A stretch of 64,000 nucleotides of DNA from Isoetes taiwanensis (lineage: Eukaryota > Streptophyta > Lycopodiopsida > Isoetales > Isoetaceae). The position numbers and the translations under genes are program-made. The notes below the pieces were generated by a model. The model worked only from the letters and a program-made list of their open reading frames with translations, ran no database searches and was not told where the DNA came from. Within the stretch, counting starts at the first letter, position 1. The number at the start of each line of letters is the position of its first letter. Below are positions 38,099 through 46,699 of this stretch, one piece after another. Where the stretch lies: contig JAJEKV010000057.1 in the NCBI GenBank assembly GCA_021234155.1, positions 1,476,300 through 1,540,299 on the forward strand. Reading direction: 5' to 3'.

Positions 38099-38220
38099 GT
38101 AAATACCGGATCTCAAGAGTAAGAATGGTGGGAGGGGAATAATGCTTCTATAAAATGCGAATGCATATAGAGATCGGTGCACAAATAGAATGGTGGGAGG
38201 GCACAAATAGAATTGGCAAA
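38099..38220. repeat. Short duplicated block, copy 1
   Basis: Matches 44,846-44,955 ('atctcaagagtaagaatgg', 'gcatatagagatc', 'gcacaaatagaattggcaa'). Copy 1 again has 'accggatc' where copy 2 has 'accagatc'. It lies 40 bp left of the copia insertion. Confidence 0.7.
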
Positions 38221-38260
38221 GGCCCAGCTGCACCAATATTATATAATTCAAATAGCATAT

Positions 38261-38447
38261 TGTTAGACTCAGGATGACGTCACACTGCTGACGTGGCACT
38301 GCACGCCTGCTGACGTGGCACTGCACGCTTGTTGCTGACATGGCAGACATATATAAGCCATAGTCATGCGTCTATTAGTTTAGTTCAGTTTTCCAGATTC
38401 CTTTGTTGAGACGATACTTTTAGCCAATACATATCTTTCAGTCTTCA
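38261..38447 (+). repeat. Copia 5' LTR
   Basis: 187 bp, TGTTAG..CTTCA. It carries three 'gctgac' blocks (two followed by 'gtggc'), a TATA box at 38,349-38,356 ('catatata') and an R/U5-like region identical to the 3' LTR except at CAG/CTG positions. The TATA box presumably drives the genomic transcript. Confidence 0.92.
38349..38358 (+). promoter_or_regulatory. TATA box of the copia LTR
   Basis: 'catatataag' lies about 90 bp before the LTR end, the usual place for the LTR promoter. The same box is in the 3' LTR near 43,255. Confidence 0.7.
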
Positions 38448-38460
38448 TGGTATCAGAGCC
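38448..38460 (+). other. Primer binding site
   Basis: TGGTATCAGAGCC directly follows the 5' LTR. It is the classical copia site complementary to the 3' end of initiator tRNA-Met, where minus-strand DNA synthesis begins. Confidence 0.92.
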
Positions 38461-38720
38461 GGTTTTGGCTAAAAGGGTCGTATAGGAGTCGGAGCCGGAT
38501 TTGGATCGGATAGGAGCCGATATTGGAGCCGGATTTAGAGCCGGATTTGGATGATATAGGAGCCGGTTTTTGGAAGCCAAGTTTCGTACAGAAATTTTGA
38601 AGAAGAGGAAGCCAAGATTCGATGGAGAAATCTTGAAGGAGGAAATTAGGTCAGAGTGGTTAGAAAAGGTTTAGATCTGTGTGTTTAAATCTTTCTTGTG
38701 ATTTGGGAGTAATCTTTGCA

Positions 38721-40403
38721 ATGGCTACCATGCATTCTTGGAAGTTTATACCAGGTTCTTTGCTTGATGGTGAGAATTTTTATTCCTGGAAGGATAATTT
38801 GGATATCAATCTCCATCTTAATGATCTTACAGAGGTATTAGATCCAATTTGGACACCTGCTACTCCAGCAGAGCTTAAGAAAGATCTTCTTGCACTTAAT
38901 ATCCTCAAAGCCACTGTATCCACTGAGTATAAAAGGGATATCAGAGATTTGAAAACTTTTCAAGAAGCTTTGTTATTCTTGAAACAGGCTTGTGTGCAGG
39001 CAGGAGCTGGCCAACAATTAGTCATAAAAGGAAAGATGAACAATCTAAAGCTACAAGACTGTGCTAATATGAAAGATTACATTGAGCAATTCAAAATCCT
39101 GAAGGAGAAACTCTATGGTGCTGGAGGTATGATTGATGACACCACTCTTATTATGTATGTCTTACAAGGGTTGTCAAGAGAGTATAAACATATCTCTGAT
39201 CACTACAAACTAAAGGCCAAGATTAAAATATCTTTTAATCAGTTGCAACAGCAACTTTATGATGCAGAAATTGAAAACAAGAGACATGATCAAGTTCAAG
39301 CACTCAATTATTCAAAGGTTCACTTATCTTCTAGTCCAGCTAAGTTCAATCCAGCTTCTAATCCTTCTTCGATCATATCCTCTTCTTCCAATCATGTTTC
39401 TTCACAAGTTTCTTCTTCAATGTCTCAGCCCTTTCTTTGCTGGCATTGTGGCAAGAAAGGACATATAAGAAGAGATTGTAGACAATTTCATAAAGATGTT
39501 CTTCAATATCTCAAAGGTCAGGCACAGTCACAAGTATCACAGCAGGTTAGTCAGCCACATTCTCAGCCGGTTCGTCAGCCAAATTCTGAGCAGGTGGTTC
39601 AGCCAATACAACAGCAGGTGGTTCAGTCAATGCAACAGCCAATAGTTCCACAATCAGTTATTCCAGTTTCTAAACAAGAATTATCTGCACAAATATCTCA
39701 TCTTTCCATTGAAGATCTTGAAGCTGAATTTCTCAACATTGCTGCACATCGGTTACCTCAAGATGAATGGTTGCTTGATTCTGGTGCTACTAAGCATTTG
39801 GCAGGGAAATCACATATTTTACAGAATCTTACACCTCATGAGAGTACAGTGGTTAAAATGGCAGATGGTAATCTTGCAAAATCCCTAGCTAAGGGCACTC
39901 TCACTTTGGAAACAGATCAGTGTCTAACATTGAATATTGAAGATGTGATTTTGGTGCCTGGTCTACTTGTTAATCTCTTAAGCGTTTCTGAATTTGATAG
40001 AAGAATGGGATACTCCGTCTTGTTTTCAGATGGTCAAGTTCATATTACACAGAAGAATCCTCTTCACTATGTAGATCTGCAGAAGTTAAATCCTGTTGCA
40101 CGAGGGCGACTCAATAAGGATGGTCTTTATATCCTTACTACTAACTCCAATTCTTCTCCATCTTCTTCACAAGCATCCAAAGACTGTTCCAAAGACTGTT
40201 CCTTGATGGCAGCAGTTCCAAAGACTGTTGAATCCTTATGGCATGATAGGTATGGACATGTTGCAGCTTCCACTTTAAGTTTAGCATCCAAGTTAAATAT
40301 GGTCGAAGGACTGCCATCATTTAAACCTTCTGGATTTGACTGTCACCTTTGCGGAGACTTGGTAAGCAAGTTCAAGCCTCTTATCCTCGCAAGCAGCACA
40401 TAG
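38721..40403 (+). CDS. Copia gag-protease polyprotein, N-terminal part
   Basis: The likely start is the ATG at 38,721 (MATMHSWKF), although the frame is open from 38,679. The gag (UBN2-type) domain covers roughly codons 1-230. A zinc knuckle CWHCGKKGHIRRDC (C-x2-C-x4-H-x4-C) lies at 39,438-39,479 and binds the genomic RNA. A Gln/Ser/Pro-rich spacer follows. The aspartic protease active site DSGATKH starts at 39,777 and cleaves the polyprotein. The pre-integrase segment LWHDRYGH (about 40,237) with FDCHLC (about 40,338) is the HHCC zinc site. The frame is lost at 40,403, just before the integrase core. The remaining domains follow in frames separated by shifts that could be partly sequencing errors. 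Confidence 0.92.
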   Translation: MATMHSWKFIPGSLLDGENFYSWKDNLDINLHLNDLTEVLDPIWTPATPAELKKDLLALNILKATVSTEYKRDIRDLKTFQEALLFLKQACVQAGAGQQLVIKGKMNNLKLQDCANMKDYIEQFKILKEKLYGAGGMIDDTTLIMYVLQGLSREYKHISDHYKLKAKIKISFNQLQQQLYDAEIENKRHDQVQALNYSKVHLSSSPAKFNPASNPSSIISSSSNHVSSQVSSSMSQPFLCWHCGKKGHIRRDCRQFHKDVLQYLKGQAQSQVSQQVSQPHSQPVRQPNSEQVVQPIQQQVVQSMQQPIVPQSVIPVSKQELSAQISHLSIEDLEAEFLNIAAHRLPQDEWLLDSGATKHLAGKSHILQNLTPHESTVVKMADGNLAKSLAKGTLTLETDQCLTLNIEDVILVPGLLVNLLSVSEFDRRMGYSVLFSDGQVHITQKNPLHYVDLQKLNPVARGRLNKDGLYILTTNSNSSPSSSQASKDCSKDCSLMAAVPKTVESLWHDRYGHVAASTLSLASKLNMVEGLPSFKPSGFDCHLCGDLVSKFKPLILASST

Positions 40404-41125
40404 GGCTACCAAACCTTTGGAGCTTCTTCACTTTCGGATATCTGTTATATGCCTGTTGCATCATTAGCAGGCAGCGGTACTTTTGGTGCTTATTGATGAT
40501 TTCAGTAGGTTTACTGGATATATACCTTGAAACTTAGATCAGAGGCATTTTCTAAGTTTCAACTTTTTGCCCCCGTTGAAAAGGAATTTCTTTGTATCTA
40601 TCAAGTCCATCATACGGATAATCTTTGGAGAGTTCCTCTCGGACCAATTTCAACGGTTTCTTAATGATAAGGGTATTCATAGACAATTGGATGGTTCCTT
40701 ATGCGCATCCACGAGAATGGTGTGGCGGGCGTAAAAAATCGTACTCTTATGGATCTTGCACGGAGTATGATTAAGCACAAAGCAGTTACCACCTAGTTTT
40801 GGGCAGGAGGCAATCAAAACAGCGGTCTATGTGTCTAATAGGGCACCTACCAAATCTTTGAATCTCAAGACTCCCTTTGAAGCTATCTATGGAGTTGACG
40901 GATGTCTCCAGATTTCAGAACTTTTGGGTGTCTTGCATATGCAACTTTGCCTCGAAATTCTGCAAAAAACAAGGTAAACTAAATGCGATCGTGCAGTCAA
41001 AGTGATTTTCATTGGGTATCCTGATAATATGAAGGCGTGGAGATGCTATGATCCGGTTACAAACAGGGTTTTTCCTTCCAGAAGTGTGCAATTTATAGAA
41101 GAGGCTGTTTATTCCTCTGTTTTTT
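40404..41125 (+). pseudogene. Copia integrase core, frameshifted
   Basis: Readable pieces in successive frames are ELLHSDICYMPVAS, IDDFSRFTGYIPLK, LRSEAFSKFQLF, ENGVAGVKNRTLMDLARSM and FRTFGCLAYATLPR. They follow the catalytic-core to C-terminal order of copia integrases, including the 'HSDI' and 'DDFSR' elements around the first catalytic Asp. The second catalytic Asp region is poorly readable and the Glu lies in ENGVAG ('xENGVAER' in relatives). Several stops and shifts break the domain. The enzyme would insert the cDNA and create the 5 bp target duplication. Confidence 0.85.
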
Positions 41126-42721
41126 ATGAACCACCTAGTGTTGACTATGACAAACGTCTTCAAGATTTGTTCGATGTTCGTGTTGCTGCTCCTCTCTCTG
41201 CTCGAATTGATCCTAATCCCTCATTACTCCTCGGTATGTTCCTCTACCTCCCCTTCAATTTCAAGTCCACTTGATCCTTTACCACTTGATCCTTTACCTT
41301 TTGTGCCAGCTGTCTCTTTACCTTCCTCTTCCGTTGTTCCTCCACCTTCTGTTTCTGCTACCTCTTCCATTTCTCCTGATTCTCCTTTGTCCGTCAGTCC
41401 ATATGCCTCTTTTGATCCCATTGATTATCATCAGCCTGCTATGTCTCCGTCGAATTCTCCTTTGTCGATTCCACTTCAAAACCAAGCAGATTTACTTAGT
41501 CTTTCACCCCCCAGCCCACGGCGATCTAGAAGGCTAGCTGGTCTTCCACCCTTAGAAGTTCAATGTAACTTTGCATTAATGACCACGGTTCTGAATCATG
41601 TTGATCCTCACACTTACGCTCAAGCAGCCAAGCATTCTCATTGGGTACAAGCCATGCAAGACGAAATTGATATATTACACAAACAGCAAGCATGGGAGTT
41701 GGTTCCAAAGCCATTGAATACTAACATTGTTGGTGCAAAGTGGATTTACAAGACAAAATTTCACTCCGATGGTACGTTATCCAAATACAAGGCACGACTC
41801 GTAGCTAAAGGCTTTACTCAGCAGGAGGGGTTTGATTACAATGAGGTGTTTGCTCCTGTTGTAAGGTTGGATACCTTACGTGCAGTCTTGGCCTTGGCAG
41901 CGTCAAAACGTTGGTCTATCTATCAGCTAGATTTTAAATCAGCTTTTCTTAATGGAGATCTCGAAGAAGATATTTACATGCAGCAACCACCTGGTTTTGA
42001 AGATCCGCAGGTTCCTGATTATGTTTGCAAGCTCAAAAAGAGTTTATATGGGCTCAAACAGGCTCCTAGATGTTGGCATCACAAGATCAACGCTTTTCTC
42101 TTAAGCCTTGGTTATCAACGATCTCGAGCTGACTGTAATGTTTACTATCAGCTTAAAGGCCCTCAAATTTCCATTATCCTTCTATATGTTGATGATATGG
42201 TACTCACGGGAGACGCTGCTGATTTGATTTCTAGCACCAAGGATTCCCTGCGTACGAATTTTGAGATTACAGACTTGGGTTTCATGCATTCTTGTTTGGG
42301 TTTACAAGTTTGGCAACAACCTCATGGCATTTTTATCTCAAACATAAGTATATTAATGAGGTATTACATAGGTTTCACATGGCAGATTGTAAGGCCTCAG
42401 TCATACCCCATGATCCAGGTGAAGGCGACTCTTAATTCAGCACATGAGGATGCTGATGCTACAACTGTACAGGCAATTAGTTGGAGCTCTTCTTTTTGTT
42501 CTGTTACTTCGTCAGATATCGTCTACATTGTAGGTGTTCTTACACGTTTCATGCATCATCCTAAGTCCTCTCATTGGCATGCAGCCAAGAAGGTTCTTCA
42601 TTATCTTAAGGGGGGCTTTCTGAGAAGGTCTCTATTACACTTCTACCGGATGATCCTAAGCTTCTTATATATGCAGATTCTGATCATGCCACAAGCGATG
42701 TCTAAAATAGAAGGTCTCTAA
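41126..42721 (+). CDS. Copia reverse transcriptase
   Basis: The first 150 codons are a Ser/Pro-rich linker. The RT domain begins at WVQAMQDEID (about 41,641), with VGAKWIYKTKF, KARLVAKGFTQQEG, VFAPVVRLDT, LDFKSAFLNGDL, KSLYGLKQAPR and the catalytic YVDD at 42,185-42,196 intact. A frameshift near 42,335 puts the thumb (INEVLHRFHMADC) in another frame. The connection region VLTRFMHHPKSSHWHAAKKVLHYLKG is again in this frame. It would copy the element RNA into DNA in cytoplasmic particles. Proline-rich linkers between integrase and RT are common in copia. Confidence 0.92.
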   Translation: MNHLVLTMTNVFKICSMFVLLLLSLLELILIPHYSSVCSSTSPSISSPLDPLPLDPLPFVPAVSLPSSSVVPPPSVSATSSISPDSPLSVSPYASFDPIDYHQPAMSPSNSPLSIPLQNQADLLSLSPPSPRRSRRLAGLPPLEVQCNFALMTTVLNHVDPHTYAQAAKHSHWVQAMQDEIDILHKQQAWELVPKPLNTNIVGAKWIYKTKFHSDGTLSKYKARLVAKGFTQQEGFDYNEVFAPVVRLDTLRAVLALAASKRWSIYQLDFKSAFLNGDLEEDIYMQQPPGFEDPQVPDYVCKLKKSLYGLKQAPRCWHHKINAFLLSLGYQRSRADCNVYYQLKGPQISIILLYVDDMVLTGDAADLISSTKDSLRTNFEITDLGFMHSCLGLQVWQQPHGIFISNISILMRYYIGFTWQIVRPQSYPMIQVKATLNSAHEDADATTVQAISWSSSFCSVTSSDIVYIVGVLTRFMHHPKSSHWHAAKKVLHYLKGGFLRRSLLHFYRMILSFLYMQILIMPQAMSKIEGL

Positions 42722-43130
42722 CAGGTTATATTTCCTTCTTGCTTTGGTAATCCAATTACATGGGGATCAAGAAACAAACAACTTGTAGTCTTAGTACAAC
42801 TGAAGCAGAGCTTAAAGCCCTATGCACAGCAGTCCAAGAAATGCTTTGGCTTGTTCATTTTGTGCGAAGATTTAGGAGCCAAACATACCCCAACCTCTCT
42901 CTATTGTGACAACAATGGTGCAATTTCTCATCGAGAAGGATCATAAGTGGCATCATTTGACTAAACATCTAGATATCAAAGTGTGTTTTATTAAGTGAAC
43001 GGCTTGATTCTGGAATTATTTTCTGCCACATTGTTCTTCACAAGCACGGGCAGTAGATGGATTGACCAAGCCGCTTGTAGGCAAGCATTTTCAAGCTATG
43101 AAGCAAAAGGTTCCATATTGTTTCTCTAAC
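42640..43130 (+). pseudogene. Copia RNase H, frameshifted
   Basis: Pieces in order are RSLTGYIF, NPITWGSRKQTTCSLSTTEAELKAL, MLWLVHFVRRF and, at the end, VDGLTKPLVGKHF. STTEAE carries the family's conserved catalytic Glu. LTKPL is the usual C-terminal signature just before the purine tract. At least three frame changes occur. The expected 'CDNxxA' block is present as 'ttgtgacaacaatggtgca', out of frame. Confidence 0.85.
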
Positions 43131-43168
43131 AATTTTTCTTTCTCGCTGAGCATGCGTCATCGGGAGGG

Positions 43169-43352
43169 TGTTAGACTTCGGGATGGCGTCATCTGCCGAC
43201 GGGCAACCGCGCTGGCGACGTGTAACTGACGCTTGTTGCTGACATGGCGGCGGACATATATAAGCCATAGTCATCGTCTATTAGTTTAGTTCAGTTTTCC
43301 AGATTCCTTTGTTGAGACGATACTTTTAGCCAATACATATCTTTCGTCTTCA
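43169..43352 (+). repeat. Copia 3' LTR
   Basis: 184 bp, TGTTAG..CTTCA, preceded by the purine tract at 43,161-43,168. From 'acgcttgttgctgac' onward it matches the 5' LTR except where the 5' LTR has CAG or an adjacent base (for example 'ttcagtctt' versus 'ttcgtctt'). Confidence 0.92.
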
Positions 43353-43896
43353 CATATCATCGTTCGTACAAAAAGCGTAAAAGATCGCCGTTCCTAACAT
43401 AAATTATTACGTTAACTCTATTAGAAAGGAATACAAAATCTTGAAAGAAAAGATAAAGGACCTCAGATACTCATATTTCGGGCTACTATATTGTATATAT
43501 TTGATAGTTAAAAACACTGACTCATCTCAAATATGCTCCACCGATATCACCCTTTGAAGCCGTGGTATGCATAGAGAGTCCTTGATCACATGCTCACCAA
43601 AATTGATAGCAACAAACTTCATAATCAACTGTCATAGCCTGTTCAAAGGAAAGATTTGACATCAATGTAGGTGCACAAAGTTTGTCACCGGCCCAAATAC
43701 ATCTTTATGTTTCGATGTATTTTGGATGATAGAGGTAGTGCCAAGACTTCTATCATATGGCTTATTTGGCACAATAAAGTCCCGAGATAAGAAACAATGC
43801 ATTTAAATGAAAATACGTAAATATGTGTAGCAAAGAAATGAAGTAAAAGCAAACTCAAGTGCTTAGAAAGAATGCCAAAGATGCACAATTTTTCAC

Positions 43897-44050
43897 CTGG
43901 TCCCCATGACCTTCCATAAATGCTTTCGAAACTTGTGCACTTCCATTGCTAATTCCCGATACCCAACCAATAAGTCCTGTGGGTGTCAAGATTCACAAGT
44001 TTTATATAGCATTGTTCAATACTTCTCAATATATCCGGAGCTTCATGAAA
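43897..44050 (-). CDS. Exon of an unidentified spliced gene
   Basis: Minus strand. After the acceptor 'ggatgtag' it reads FHEAPDILRSIEQCYIKLV, then in a shifted frame DLLVGYRELAMEVHKFRKHLW, ending at a donor (GACCAG|GTGAAA; lower edge 43,897). Both parts look like real protein, with charged helices. The shift sits next to a CAG. It follows the larger exon at 44,091-44,817 by a 40 bp gap, short for a plant intron. Function unknown. Confidence 0.55.
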
Positions 44051-44090
44051 CTACATCCAAAAGCACCATAAATTTGCTCATCGTATTTAC

Positions 44091-44817
44091 TCGTGGGAAA
44101 ACGGCAAATGGAGTTATGCCCCATGTGAGCCCAATCAATCCTCCGAGCTCATCCAGACATTCCGATCCTTTGCAAAAGGTTCCCCGTAATGGGAGTTGCT
44201 TATGCCCATATTCCCGCAATATCCATGCTTCTACAATGAGCGTGCTTTCATTCATAATCCTCTCCATAATTGATATATGGTCTTTGGCTTTTTGAAAGAT
44301 GCCTATACAAACATCTCGAATTGTTTGCATTGGCATATAGAACCGAGACTTCAATGCATCCATGCAAAACAATTCATCCAAACATGAAGATCCAACCGCC
44401 CAATGACCCATCTTGAAGATACATATGCAGAATGCCAGTTTTCTTGTGTGTTTGCCTTCTTATTTGGAGAGGAGAATGCTATTCCCGACACTTCAAGCAT
44501 TTTTGAACATGATAATGCTTTGTCTATATCATTTGGAATGAAAGAAATCTCTTTCTTGTAAGATGCATCATTCTTAGCATCATCGAGAGATAGGCATTTT
44601 GGACATGGGATTTTGGAGTGTTTTGACCCAATTATCAACGCCAAACATGAATGCCAACTTTGTACAAAGAATCTAGGGACTTTGTACAACTTTGTACCAA
44701 TGAGATCTAGGGATCCCTTTATGTCACAATCCTCACTTCTATCCAGGCCACTTTCATCGGACTCAACATAAACCCATTCACCAGCTTCAATTTCACAGAA
44801 AAAATCATGTTTAGAAC
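44091..44817 (-). CDS. Large exon of an unidentified spliced gene
   Basis: Minus strand, from the acceptor 'agaatacag' (upper edge 44,817) to a donor 'CACGA|GTAAAT' (lower edge 44,091). It reads SKHDFFCEIEAGEWVYVESDE, FFVQSWHSCLALIIGSKHSKI, SAYVSSRWVIGRLDLHVWMNC and then, in an adjacent frame near 44,400, ALKSRFYMPMQTIRDVCIGIF, with LTWGITPFAVFPR at the end. That is about 240 residues with no low complexity. No signal peptide or transmembrane segment is obvious. I do not recognise the family. The single frame change may be real decay or a consensus error. Confidence 0.55.
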
Positions 44818-44845
44818 CTGTATTCTTACCGACATTTTCCATAAA

Positions 44846-44955
44846 TACCAGATCTCAAGAGTAAGAATGGTGGGAGGGGACGAAGCTGTTTCCATAAAAT
44901 CGTCTGCATATAGAGATCAGACAGAAATAGGAAAGGGCACAAATAGAATTGGCAA
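44846..44955. repeat. Short duplicated block, copy 2
   Basis: Partner of 38,099-38,220. It lies just upstream (on the minus strand) of the large unidentified exon. The two copies flank the copia insertion at unequal distances. Confidence 0.7.
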
Positions 44956-45511
44956 AAAAGATTTGGCAATTGATTTTAGTGCATGTAATTGTCCAAGAAA
45001 TCTGCACTTTTGTTGACGCACTGGGCTAAGAACAATGGAATTATATATTTCATATTATATCCAACAAAGACGTGGTTTTAAACTATCTTTCCCTTCCTGA
45101 GGACACAATCTGAAAAGCTATTGTAGATCTAAAGTTATGGAATAAAAAAAACCATGTGATTTTAGTCTTGCAGCGACTTGCAGTTCTTGTAGACAAATTC
45201 ACTTGAATAACCCACTTGCCAGCCCAACCACTTTGGACATATGATGCCATCACCATAGACCATGAAAATATATTTCACGCCCCCTCTTTAAGTAGCACTA
45301 CGTAAAACAGTAAATTTATGACTGGAAAAGGAAGCTTGGTTTAGCACGCAAGTTAACTATTGTAAAGACAAATGTACGACACATTTACTTAGTCGGGAGG
45401 TCGCATTGGGTAGGTAGAGGTATATCACCGCCTTGCTTTAGAATCCCGCATCTCAGGTATCGACGTGTGAGTACCAAATACCAAGAGTGAAACATAAAGT
45501 ACGTTAGTTAC

Positions 45512-45588
45512 CTCCTCTATATCAAGCATGCAGCCATTCCTTTGTGGAGACCTGGAATCCTCAATCTGTTCTATGTATTCAAGCATTT
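45512..45588 (-). CDS. Short exon, unidentified gene
   Basis: Minus strand: acceptor 'aatctgtag', then MLEYIEQIEDSRSPQRNGC and MLDIEE, then a donor GAGGAG|GTAACT. The two splice sites and an uninterrupted acidic reading support an exon. It may belong with the exons at 43.9-44.8 kb, since order and strand agree, but no transcript evidence is available. Confidence 0.45.
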
Positions 45589-46175
45589 CTACAGATTATG
45601 TCTTCCCTTTACAGGACTGTAACATTTAATATGAAGGTTATCCAAGCTGCAAAACACAAAAGTTTTGACAATTAATTGAACATCTGCTGCTATACTATTC
45701 TTCCCTTATCTCCCATCCAACTCAACCTTTACCAAACAACCATCTAGAACAAACTAAGCATATGCAAAAATGCAAAGCAATACAAATGCATAACTCCCTC
45801 TGAACCACCTTCACATGTTCAAAGCCAGAGCATTAGAACAGATCGGATGCAGATACATACTTTTAATACATGCAATTTGGCACAATTCACAATAACTTAG
45901 ACACAATTATGTTGACAAACCATGACCCAACATCAAATTAGACAATTATGCCATTATCTTTAATGTTTAAACACTGCAATTAACAACAGGAACAATTTGA
46001 ATTCATCATGTAAACAAATAGCAGAATTCTAAACAAATATCATAAATTCATAACTCATAGTGTTGAACATAATAAAAGTGTACGAACAACATGCAGACTC
46101 TAACAATTCAATAACGTATGCACTCCAATGTGTGGATCATCTCTCGCACTGATTGCACATGTTTCTTTTTAAGAA

Positions 46176-46640
46176 TCACTTTTCTCTCGTAGTTCTATAT
46201 TTAATATCATCTAGCTTTCTCTGCGTTATGTGCATGGTTGGAGTGAACAAGCCTCGATCAAATTCAATCAATGCATCTCGCATCAAAATCATATCCTTGT
46301 CAATTTGTTTGATAATCGCTATTAGATTATCCACATCTTTGTCTGTGGAGCCTGGAGGGTCTTTTGCAGCTACTTCCTCTGCACTTAGTGGCATGGGTAC
46401 AGCAGCATCCTGGAATAGGCATAAAAGACAAAGTATTTAATGGATCGAGTGATTCAAGACATTTATCTTCTTAACTTCTTACCTCTGCTGACTGCATAAC
46501 TCTTATACTTGGGCCCTCAGGCAGATACTTCAGTAATAAACAAAAAATTTAATAAGTTACTGAGAAATTAAAGTTATTTGAGAGGCACAAAGAATACACA
46601 CCCCTATGACCGACCAGTGAAGTCTTTTGTTTGAAGACAT
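46176..46640 (-). CDS. Complete 3-exon gene, 105 residues, function unknown
   Basis: Minus strand. Exon 1 (46,602-46,640) starts at an ATG and encodes MSSNKRLHWSVIG, then a GT donor. Exon 2 (46,483-46,527) encodes YLPEGPSIRVMQSAE between 'ttactgaag' and 'gtaagaag'. Exon 3 (46,176-46,409) starts after 'attccag' with DAAVPMPLSAEEVAAKDPPG and runs through VDNLIAIIKQIDKDMILMRDA to a TGA. All junctions are phase 0 and canonical. The C-terminal half looks helical and amphipathic, possibly a short coiled coil. No signal peptide. A GT near the stop leaves open a continuation into the exon at 45.5 kb. Family not recognised. Confidence 0.65.
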
Positions 46641-46699
46641 CGTTGAGGACCTGATGGTTACCAATGCTAACATTAAACTTAAAATATCACAAGTTTACA

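Larger units (their letters stand above)
38256..43357 (+). mobile_element. Ty1/copia LTR retrotransposon, near-complete
   Basis: The element spans 38,261-43,352 (5,092 bp) between CATAT target duplications at 38,256-38,260 and 43,353-43,357. LTRs of 187 and 184 bp start TGTTAG and end CTTCA. The primer binding site (TGGTATCAGAGCC, 38,448-38,460) abuts the 5' LTR and matches the initiator tRNA-Met type. A purine tract, CGGGAGGG, precedes the 3' LTR. Domain order gag, protease, integrase, reverse transcriptase, RNase H is copia. LTRs are unusually short for copia. LTR differences are concentrated at CAG/CTG sites and the left third. Gag and protease are open; integrase and RNase H have frameshifts. 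Confidence 0.95.

Noticed and set aside
38000-38260. Candidate Helitron 3' end ('ccctag' near 38,055, 'gcctag' near 38,019)
   Set aside because: CTAG is present but no stable hairpin of the right spacing precedes it and there is no flanking A/T insertion evidence.
41224-41537. Open frames on both strands opposite and beside the copia linker
   Set aside because: They are shadows of the Ser/Pro-rich linker (Glu/Gly-rich on the minus strand, Leu-rich in the other plus frame), not genes.
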